Assembly (NCBI GenBank): GCA_903904765.1
Contig: CAIVEA010000850.1
Coordinates: forward strand, 1 to 7,022
Direction: 5' to 3'
DNA from: an uncultured Chloroflexota bacterium
Lineage (GTDB): Bacteria; Chloroflexota; Anaerolineae; Aggregatilineales; Phototrophicaceae
DNA: 7,022 bases
Shown: in pieces, positions 1 through 6,500 of the stretch
Position numbering within the stretch: the first letter of the stretch is position 1
Layout of the letters: the number at the start of each line of letters is the position of its first letter
Program-made: the position numbers and the translations under genes
The notes under the pieces: generated by a model
The model's database searches: none
Told to the model about the DNA's origin: nothing
What the model saw: the letters and a program-made list of their open reading frames with translations, nothing else

Positions 1-24
1 ATACTCAAAATCAGAAATCCTACT

Positions 25-39
25 TGTAATTTTTTGGGG
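25..39 (+). promoter_or_regulatory. Weak ribosome site and possible -10 box upstream of the first secreted protein gene
   Basis: A GGGG run at 36-39 lies 7 nt before the ATG at 47 and is the only Shine-Dalgarno-like element there. TGTAAT at 25-30 matches five of six bases of a -10 box but would leave almost no leader. The window opens with ATACT at 1-5, which would complete TATACT, the same -10 hexamer seen at 1610 and 1775, if the preceding unseen base is T. That placement would give a leader similar in length to that of the downstream paralogue. The evidence is weak because the promoter is probably cut by the window edge. Confidence 0.2.
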
Positions 40-46
40 CGTTACG

Positions 47-1576
47 ATGCGTATACCAACCACCCGTTTGCTCATTTTCATAGGCGTGCTAATTGTTCTC
101 AGTGCGGTTGTCAGTTTGGGGCTGGCGCAGGGCGATACAGGCGAATGTCCGGCGCTCGTCAAACAGGCATTGACCGAACTCGGTCAAAATTGCGATGCAC
201 TAGATCGCAATAGCGCCTGCTACGGTTATAACCGCGTGGATGCCAGTTTTGCAGGCAACATTGCGGAGAACTACTTCAGCCTCCCCGCTGACCGTGCTGG
301 GCTGGCACAATTGCAGTCCATCGCCACCGCGCCGCTGGACGAAGCCAAAGCCTACTGGGGTATTGCAGTGCTGAACGTACAGGCCAACATCCCCAACACC
401 TTACCCGGTCAAGCTGTCACATTTATCCTGCTGGGCGATACCGAAGTGCAGAATGCCGTCCCTGCGGACGAGGCTGTCCAGCCCGGTGAACCGATCAACC
501 TGACCACCAGTGTCGCGGCCAACCTCCGCAGCGGCCCTAGCGTCAGCAGTAATGTGGTCGGCAGCCTGCCTGTCGGCAGCGCACTTCAGGCCGATGGCAA
601 AAGCGAGGATGGTCAATGGCTGCGTGTGCTGTTCGGCGGCGGACCAGCATGGGTGAACAGCAGCGTCGTTTCCGCCGAGAGCGACACCAGCGTTCTGCCC
701 GTCATCAACAAGCAAACCCGTTCGCCCATGCAGGCCTTCTACTTCCGCACCGCCATCGGTGACCCGCAGTGCAACGACGCACCTTCCCTACTGGTGGTGC
801 AAGGGCCGAACAGTGTGAAGGTGAACATCAATGCCAATGGTGCAGACATCACTATCGGCTCGACCATTGTCTTGCGCGTCCTACCCGGCCCCAAAGTGCA
901 ATTGATGGTGGTCAGCGGCGAAGCGAAGGTGGGCGGCGTGAACGTCCCGGCAGGCTTCACCATGACCGCGCCCCTGAGCGAAGATGGCAAGACACTAGCA
1001 GGCGATTGGGGTGAATTCCGCCAACTATCGCCGGAAGAACTCGAAGGGCTGCAAACGCTAGAAGAAATCCCCGAAAACCTGTTGCACTACCCGATCGTCG
1101 TCCCCACCGAAGAACAGATCAGAGAGGCGCTGGAACTGTTCTCGCAGGGTCAATCGAATAACGGCGTGGTTATCCTCGGCAACGCAGCCATCTGCAAAGG
1201 TTTCCGGCTGACATCCCCGCTGGCGGGATGGGGTCAACAACCCACTACTTTCTATTGGGATTCTGCTGTCGGCGCGACCAGTTACGTCCTGCACACGCCC
1301 CTCGGGGCAGAGGCAACCAGTTCCACCAACGCCACCGTCAATCTGGCGAATGTGGAAGGTGATACGCTGGAATGGAGCGTGGACGCGCTGGTAGATGGTC
1401 AGGTCGCTTGCACAGCTGGTCCGCTGAACTTGATCCGTGACGTGAGCATTCAGCGCGATACCAGCACCGATCCCGTGCCAGAACCCATGTCCACATCGAA
1501 TACCTTCTGCGGAAATTACATCTGCGAAAATGGAGAAGACTTCTATAATTGCTCTATAGACTGTGGGGGATTCTAG
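47..1576 (+). CDS. Secreted multi-domain protein with SH3b domain, FecR-like beta domain and C-terminal Cys cluster
   Basis: This is a 509-aa exported protein of unknown function. The start at 47 gives a clean signal peptide: Arg at 2 and 7, a hydrophobic core at about 8-26, and likely cleavage after A27 (GLA|QG). There is no lipobox. Residues 34-135 form a module shared with the downstream paralogue (C34, C49, NSACYGYN at 55-62, LPGQAVTF at 119-126). Residues 155-208 match a bacterial SH3 domain (ANLRSGPS, then DGQWLRV and AWV). Residues 245-308 alternate hydrophobic residues like a FecR-type beta domain (GADITIGS, VVSGEAKV, VPAG). An acidic, Glu-rich linker covers about 310-370. Residues 383-460 look like an FN3/Ig-type sandwich (TSPLAGW, FYWDSAVGATSYVL). 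The tail carries C488, C493, C502 and C506 in a CGNxxCxxGEDxxxC pattern. SH3b domains often bind cell wall, so an envelope role is inferred. The family assignment is firm only for the SH3b part. Confidence 0.9.
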   Translation: MRIPTTRLLIFIGVLIVLSAVVSLGLAQGDTGECPALVKQALTELGQNCDALDRNSACYGYNRVDASFAGNIAENYFSLPADRAGLAQLQSIATAPLDEAKAYWGIAVLNVQANIPNTLPGQAVTFILLGDTEVQNAVPADEAVQPGEPINLTTSVAANLRSGPSVSSNVVGSLPVGSALQADGKSEDGQWLRVLFGGGPAWVNSSVVSAESDTSVLPVINKQTRSPMQAFYFRTAIGDPQCNDAPSLLVVQGPNSVKVNINANGADITIGSTIVLRVLPGPKVQLMVVSGEAKVGGVNVPAGFTMTAPLSEDGKTLAGDWGEFRQLSPEELEGLQTLEEIPENLLHYPIVVPTEEQIREALELFSQGQSNNGVVILGNAAICKGFRLTSPLAGWGQQPTTFYWDSAVGATSYVLHTPLGAEATSSTNATVNLANVEGDTLEWSVDALVDGQVACTAGPLNLIRDVSIQRDTSTDPVPEPMSTSNTFCGNYICENGEDFYNCSIDCGGF

Positions 1577-1586
1577 AAAGCGGGTC

Positions 1587-1615
1587 TTGATCTGGTACAC
1601 CGCCTCAGCTATACT
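1587..1615 (+). promoter_or_regulatory. Sigma70-type promoter of the tRNA-Phe gene
   Basis: The -35 box TTGATC (1587-1592) and -10 box TATACT (1610-1615) are separated by exactly 17 bp. They match the consensus at four and five of six positions. Transcription would begin near 1622, about 17 nt before the mature tRNA. The -35 box lies only 10 nt after the stop codon of the preceding gene, and no terminator is visible between them, so read-through from that gene could also reach the tRNA. Confidence 0.7.
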
Positions 1616-1638
1616 GTTGGCACGCTGTAATCCGGCGC

Positions 1639-1711
1639 GCCAAGGTAGCTCAGTTGGTAGAGCAATGCACTGAAAATGCATGGGTCCCCAGTTCAAGTCT
1701 GGGCCTTGGCA
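1639..1711 (+). tRNA. tRNA-Phe (anticodon GAA)
   Basis: The full cloverleaf folds without mismatches. The acceptor stem is GCCAAGG (1639-1645) with CCTTGGC (1704-1710). The D stem is GCTC (1648-1651) with GAGC (1660-1663), and the D loop contains GG. The anticodon stem is ATGCA (1665-1669) with TGCAT (1677-1681), closing a CTGAAAA loop whose anticodon GAA is at 1672-1674. The variable loop is five bases, and the T stem is CCCAG (1687-1691) with CTGGG (1699-1703) around TTCAAGT. A at 1711 is the discriminator base. CCA is not encoded, so it must be added after transcription. The gene sits between two paralogous protein genes with its own promoter and terminator. Confidence 0.98.
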
Positions 1712-1715
1712 CACG

Positions 1716-1741
1716 AAAACCCGCCTTATTGGCGGGTTTTT
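1716..1741 (+). terminator. Intrinsic terminator after tRNA-Phe
   Basis: AAAACCCGCC (1716-1725) pairs perfectly with GGCGGGTTTT (1731-1740) across a five-base TTATT loop, and the 3' arm runs into a T-rich tract to 1741. It starts 4 nt after the tRNA discriminator base, a typical spacing. The A/T flanks make it nearly symmetric, so it could also act on the opposite strand, but no minus-strand gene ends here. It would insulate the downstream secreted protein gene from tRNA transcription. Confidence 0.9.
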
Positions 1742-1774
1742 GTTTACTGCAAAGCAACCATCAGCCATTTCAAC

Positions 1775-1780
1775 TATACT
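1775..1780 (+). promoter_or_regulatory. Probable -10 box for the second secreted protein gene
   Basis: TATACT is identical to the -10 hexamer of the tRNA promoter. The expected -35 position (about 1752-1757) reads AAGCAA, which is a poor match, so an activator or another sigma factor may be needed. A start near 1787 would give a leader of about 30 nt before the ATG at 1818. The preceding tRNA terminator means this gene probably needs its own promoter, which supports the call. Confidence 0.4.
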
Positions 1781-1805
1781 GATAACAATGGTTCGTGTTA
1801 AGGAC

Positions 1806-1810
1806 GGGAG
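1806..1810 (+). promoter_or_regulatory. Shine-Dalgarno site that fixes the start of the second secreted protein
   Basis: GGGAG at 1806-1810 lies 7 nt before the ATG at 1818. The reading frame stays open upstream to an ATG at 1680 inside the tRNA and to another at 1788, but neither has a ribosome site. The 1788 ATG would also be almost leaderless given the -10 box at 1775-1780. Starting at 1818 places the signal peptide at the N-terminus, as in the paralogue. Confidence 0.65.
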
Positions 1811-1817
1811 CAACCTC

Positions 1818-3515
1818 ATGACCGTTCAACGCATCATCACCCTCGCTGCGGTGATGGTAGCCGTCATCCTATTCGCCACTTCATCGCGCAGCGCACAGGC
1901 GCAAACGGGTGGCGCGGCCTGTCCGGCGCTAGTCGAACTGGCACTATCGCAAGTGGGAAACAACTGCGCGAATCTGCCACGCAATAGCGCCTGCTACGGC
2001 TATAACAAGGTGAATGCCACCTTCTCGCAAGCCGTCCCCGAAAGTTACTTCCAGCATCCGGCAGACCTATCGCCCCTCAACATCCTCAGCACTATTCAAA
2101 CCGCCCCGCTTGATCTGGGGCTGGGTCAATGGGGCGTAGCGGTGATGAACGCGCAGGCCAATGTGCCAGATACCCTCCCCGGTCAAGCCGTCACCTTTCT
2201 GCTACTCGGTGAGGCCACTGTGGAAAACGCCGTCGAACCCGCTGCCGAAGCTACACAGCAGATCACGGTGATCGCGCAGGTCAGCACATCAGCCTACACT
2301 GCGCCGGACACCACCAGCCCGGTCAGCATCGCCATCAGCGCCGGCACGGTACTGAACGCCGACGGAACGAGCGCCGACAAACAATTCTTGCGCTTGCCCG
2401 TGAACGGCAGTTCGCCCGTGTGGGTGGAACGTGCCACGCTCAACCCCAACCCGCTGATAGACAGCCTGCCCGTCGCCAACGAATCCGGCCTCGCACCCAT
2501 GCAGGCCTTCTACTTCCGCACCGGGCCGGGGCAGACCACCTGCACACAAACGCCTTCGGTACTGGCCATCCGTAGCCCGGAGAATATCCATGTGGACATT
2601 ACCGCCAACGGTGCGAACATCCGTATGGGATCGCTCATCACTATGAAGATCATCCCACCGGGGAACCTGATGAAAATCACCGTCCTCGAAGGCGGAATCA
2701 CGCTAGACCCTGACGGTCCGAATCCGCTATTTGTTCCAGCAGGATTCTCCACCACCCATTGCCTGACCGAACCGCAATCACTCGGCATTGACGGGCAGTC
2801 GAACGATCAGGAATTGGGAAAAGATTGCACTTGGACACCGCCCGAACCGAGCGATTTGAACGATCAGGAAGAAGGGCAGATCGTCCTCTCCTCGTTTGAG
2901 CGCCTCGGAATGGGTGCGCCACCCACGCCTACTGCCCCGCCCGCCAACGAATGCCCGTTCGGGACAACCATCACTCACACCGTCAGTCGGGGCGAAAATC
3001 TGTACCGCATCGGCCTGCGTTACAGTACCAGCATGGGCGCGATTATGACCGACAACGGAATCACCAACCCCGAACTGATTTACGCCGGGCAGGTACTCAC
3101 CATCCCCTGCGGCGTGGATACAGGAATGCCCTCCGTGCCGCCCGGCACAGGCACACAAACACCGGTCACAACGGGCGTGGACTGTACGTCCTTCCGCGCT
3201 ACTTCGCCGCTGGATGGCCTCAGCTTCGGGCAGAACACCTTCTTCTGGGATTCTGCCCCCGGCGCAACAGGCTATGTGGTAAGCGTTTTTAATGAGGATG
3301 AAAAAGGTGGAGGGCAGGTAGCCTCTTTCGCAGCAGGCGCGGGACAGACCAACTTGACCGCCAATATCACGGTTGAAACCGTAGGCTTCGGGTTCGCCTT
3401 TAGCTGGCAGGTACAGGCGCTGTACAACGGGCAAGTGGCCTGCACCTCGCAGCGGTACAGCGTGCCACGCGGTTCGCCGCCTGTAAAACAGTGTCCGGTG
3501 TCGTCCACCTGCTAA
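1818..3515 (+). CDS. Secreted multi-domain protein with FecR-like beta domain and LysM domain, paralogue of the upstream gene
   Basis: This is a 565-aa exported protein of unknown function. A signal peptide spans about 1-28, with likely cleavage at AQA|QT. Residues 35-136 repeat the paralogue's N-terminal module (C35, C50, NSACYGYN at 56-63, LPGQAVTF at 120-127). Residues about 149-208 occupy the SH3b position but lack the ANLRSGPS and GQW signatures, keeping only LNADG and PVWV, so the fold may be eroded. Residues 227-310 hold PMQAFYFRT and the FecR-like strands (GANIRMGS, VLEGGITL, VPAGF). After a Pro-rich linker (about 366-377), residues 385-431 form a LysM domain (HTVSRGENLYRIGLRY, then IYAGQVLTIP). 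LysM binds N-acetylglucosamine polymers such as peptidoglycan. An FN3/Ig-like domain covers about 456-548. Six Cys positions are shared with the paralogue (35, 50, 59, 242, 456, 542), which suggests disulfides. Cell-wall attachment is inferred from LysM. Confidence 0.9.
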   Translation: MTVQRIITLAAVMVAVILFATSSRSAQAQTGGAACPALVELALSQVGNNCANLPRNSACYGYNKVNATFSQAVPESYFQHPADLSPLNILSTIQTAPLDLGLGQWGVAVMNAQANVPDTLPGQAVTFLLLGEATVENAVEPAAEATQQITVIAQVSTSAYTAPDTTSPVSIAISAGTVLNADGTSADKQFLRLPVNGSSPVWVERATLNPNPLIDSLPVANESGLAPMQAFYFRTGPGQTTCTQTPSVLAIRSPENIHVDITANGANIRMGSLITMKIIPPGNLMKITVLEGGITLDPDGPNPLFVPAGFSTTHCLTEPQSLGIDGQSNDQELGKDCTWTPPEPSDLNDQEEGQIVLSSFERLGMGAPPTPTAPPANECPFGTTITHTVSRGENLYRIGLRYSTSMGAIMTDNGITNPELIYAGQVLTIPCGVDTGMPSVPPGTGTQTPVTTGVDCTSFRATSPLDGLSFGQNTFFWDSAPGATGYVVSVFNEDEKGGGQVASFAAGAGQTNLTANITVETVGFGFAFSWQVQALYNGQVACTSQRYSVPRGSPPVKQCPVSSTC

Positions 3516-3523
3516 CCTATTTT

Positions 3524-3592
3524 AACCTCACCCCGCTGCACTACGCTTAGCTTCCCCTCTCCGTGCGGAGAGGGGGCAAGAGGGGTGAGGTT
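3524..3592. repeat. Nested palindromic intergenic repeat, probable bidirectional terminator
   Basis: An outer inverted repeat, AACCTCACCCC (3524-3534) with GGGGTGAGGTT (3582-3592), is perfect over 11 bp. Inside it, CCCCTCTCC (3554-3562) pairs with GGAGAGGGG (3567-3575) across a GTGC tetraloop, and the closing G-C of that loop could add a tenth pair. The two unpaired connectors differ in length (19 and 6 nt). The element fills the 83-bp gap between two convergent genes, starting 8 nt after one stop codon and ending 6 nt from the other. Similar CTCACCC/GGAGAGGGG palindromes recur in Chloroflexota intergenic regions, to my recollection, so it may be a dispersed REP- or MITE-like repeat. T runs on both flanks are short, so termination is plausible but unproven. 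Confidence 0.75.
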
Positions 3593-3598
3593 TCTGTG

Positions 3599-6500
3599 CT
3601 ACTGCACCATGAACGGCACTTCATACGGCGCTTGCAGGAAGCCGCCGGTATTGTCCACGATCACCAAGCGAATGCGGTAACTACCCGCTGGCAAGCCGGG
3701 GACGAATAGGTTCTCCAGCACACCATTCAGCACCGTATTGTCATGCGTGCTGCCAATGGTCGTCCAGTCAGCAAAGCTGCCGCCGATGATATCCACCTTG
3801 TAGAACTTGCCCTGATCGGGCGTGAACTGCACCGTGCCGATAATGGGCGTTTCGGCGCTCAAAATCGCCCCCGGCTGCGGCGAAGTAATCACGGCTGTCG
3901 TCACCACCGGCCCGTAAGACGGCACGCCGCCACTTTGCAGTAGTTCCGGTGTACAAGCAATCGTCGGCAAATAAGCCAACCCCGCGCTACGCGCATATTG
4001 TTCGGCAGCAACGGCATCCTCCGGCACAGGCGGCGGCGCGATGAACAGAAGCGATTGCGCTCCCACTGCCGCACTCGCCAATTCCACCGGAACCTGACAG
4101 TAGATCGGCGTAGGCGGTGGCTGCTGCCCCACGCCTACCGAGAACTGAATCAGGCTGGCGATCTCCGGCGCAAGGCGAAAGGCCAGCACCTGATACACCC
4201 CCGGTGACACCTGTATCAACTGCGGCCCAGACTGGGCGGGAGCGGTTGGCGCTGGCGCAGCGGGATAGATCAGGTTGCCGTCGCCATCCGGCACTGCCGC
4301 TGGACTATCCAGCATCCACTCGCTAATCCGGCGGCAGTCGGCAGCCGGATCACGCAGAGAGCGTACATCGCACATTTCGCGCAGCGACACCCCAGAAGGC
4401 GGATCCATCTGGTCGGGCATGAGTTGACCGTTGATGGCGAAATCCTGCGACATCATGTTCGGGTTGGCATAGATGTTCGTGAACACCGCGTTCCAGATAG
4501 GCGCAGCGCCCGTCAAACCGGACGAATTAATCATCGGTTCGCCCCGGCTGTTGCCCACCCACACACCTACCGCCAGATTGCGGGTGAACCCTACCGTCCA
4601 GTTATCCTTGTAATCGTTGGTCGTGCCTGTTTTCACCGAACTATCAATGTTCGGAGTGTAAAGCGGGCTGCGACTGCCCATCGCCTCGCTGCGGGCGACG
4701 TTATCGCTCAGGATGTCGCTGATGATGAAAGCAATGCGCGGATCGAGCGCCTGCCGCCCATATCCGCCCCGGTAGACCGTCTTATCGGTCGGGTTGCCAC
4801 GTGGACAACCGTTCTCGTACTGATACAGGATAGTGTCGTCGCTTTTCAACACGCACAGAATGGCGGTGGTCGGCACATGCGCCCCCTGATTGGCAAACAC
4901 CGCATAAGCATTCGTCAGTTCCAGCAGCGACATCTCACCGCCGCCCAGCGTCAGCGAAAGCCCGTACTGGCTGCCATCGGTGCTCAGGCTCTCTACACCA
5001 AAGCGCCGCATCAAGCCGAGCAAGTAGTCCACGCCGTAGCGCCGCAGCGTTTGCACCGCCGGAATGTTGTAGCTGTTGGCGAGGGCGGTTCGCATGTTCA
5101 TTGGCCCGTGAAAGCGTCCGTCGTAGTTCTTGGGCGTGTACCCCGGCTGACCGGGGATACCGATGGTGGTCGGCGTGTCCCAGATCACATCCCCCGGTGT
5201 TTGTCCGGTTTCCATCGCGGCGGAATAGGTGAAGGCTTTCATGGTGCTGCCCGGTTGCCGGACGGCGGTGGTCACATTCACACGGCCATCAATCGCATCG
5301 TTGTTGTAGTCCACGCTGCCCACCATCGCCACGATTTCGCCCGTCAGCGGCTTGAGCACCACTACCGCTGCGTTCCCCACATTATTTGCGGCCAAACGCG
5401 CCACCTGATCGCGGGCGGCGGCCTGCGCCAGATCATTCACATCCAGATCGAGCGTCGTATACACTTTCAACCCACCGCGCGCGATCTGTTCGGGGCTGTA
5501 GCCCAGTTCCGCCATCAACCCCTGCAACTGCGCCTGCGCGTACACGGTGAAATGCGGCGCTTTGAGCGAAATCTCTGGATTGACGAACGTCAGCCCCTGC
5601 CGCAGCGCGTCGTTGCGCTCCTCATTGGTGATCTTGCCGAGCGTCACCATGCGATCCAGCACCGTGCGCCAGCGCGAATCCACCGCTGCCTGCACCACAG
5701 GATCGGGGTTTAGCGGATCGAGTTCAGCGGGCGCTTGTGGAAGGCCAGCCAGCAATGCAGCCTCACCCAGCGTCAGTTCACCCACCGACTTGCCGAAGAA
5801 AGTCTGCGCTGCCGCTTCTGCACCATAGGCCAGATTGCCGTAGTAAATTTCGTTCAGGTACAGCCCCAGAATATCCTGTTTGGATTTACGCTGGTTTAAA
5901 ATGAGCGCGAGTCCGATTTCCTCCAGTTTGCGCTGGATACTGCGTTCAGCGCGGTACTGGAAATCGAACAGCACATTACGTACCAACTGCTGCGTGATGG
6001 TGCTGCCGCCCGTTGCACCCTTCGCCAGCCCCACGAATTGCGCGAAAGCGCGGAACGTGGCCGCCACATCAATCCCCGGATTGGTGAAGAACGAGTCGTC
6101 TTCAATGGAGACGGTGGCATCAATCAGCGTTTGCGGGAAGTCACTATAGGGGACAGCCGTGCGTCGTCCCTCTCCGAACGATTCGTATAACAACCGTCCA
6201 ACGCGATCATAGAAAAACGTACTCTGGAATTGTTCGTAGTCGTCAACGGTGTCTACCCGCGCCTGCAACTGACTCTCGATTCGCGCCCCAACCGTTGCGG
6301 TCACGACCAGCGCCAGTAGTGCCGAACCGCCGCAAAAGATCGCCATAAAACCAATCACGATGGCAAGGCAAGTGGGCGAACACCCCAGACACCCGCGACG
6401 GGCGGCGGCGCGGCGCGGCAGCGGTTGCCCGCCCGCACGAACAGGTGCAGCGGGCGGCGGCGCGGGAATGGTCGAGGTAGCCGGAGGCGCAGGCATGACG

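Noticed and set aside
1687..1741. tRNA 3' end as an integration (att) site
   Set aside because: No duplicated tRNA 3' fragment, integrase or foreign gene is seen. The sequence after the tRNA is an ordinary terminator followed by a paralogue of the gene before it.
1680..1817. Upstream extension of the second secreted protein starting inside the tRNA
   Set aside because: The ATG lies in the tRNA anticodon stem, has no ribosome site, and the extension would bury the signal peptide. The start at 1818 is far better supported.
1058..1819. Minus-strand open frame of 253 codons spanning the tRNA
   Set aside because: It reads backwards through the tRNA and its terminator, producing the DLNWGPMHFQCIALPTELPW type peptide commonly mis-annotated over tRNA genes, and overlaps a well-supported gene.
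2778..3434. Minus-strand open frame of 218 codons opposite the LysM-containing gene
   Set aside because: It has no recognisable motif, has a Cys/Gly/Arg-rich shadow composition, and lies opposite a gene with clear LysM and signal peptide.
4424..5713. Long plus-strand open frame (429 codons) opposite the penicillin-binding protein
   Set aside because: It is antisense to the GT51 and transpeptidase domains, whose motifs are all intact. The translation is Arg/His-rich with no domain, as expected from GC-rich codon shadowing.
6395..6500. GGC-rich repeat-like stretch
   Set aside because: It is explained by Pro/Ala/Arg-rich coding in the cytoplasmic tail of the penicillin-binding protein, with no regular repeat unit.
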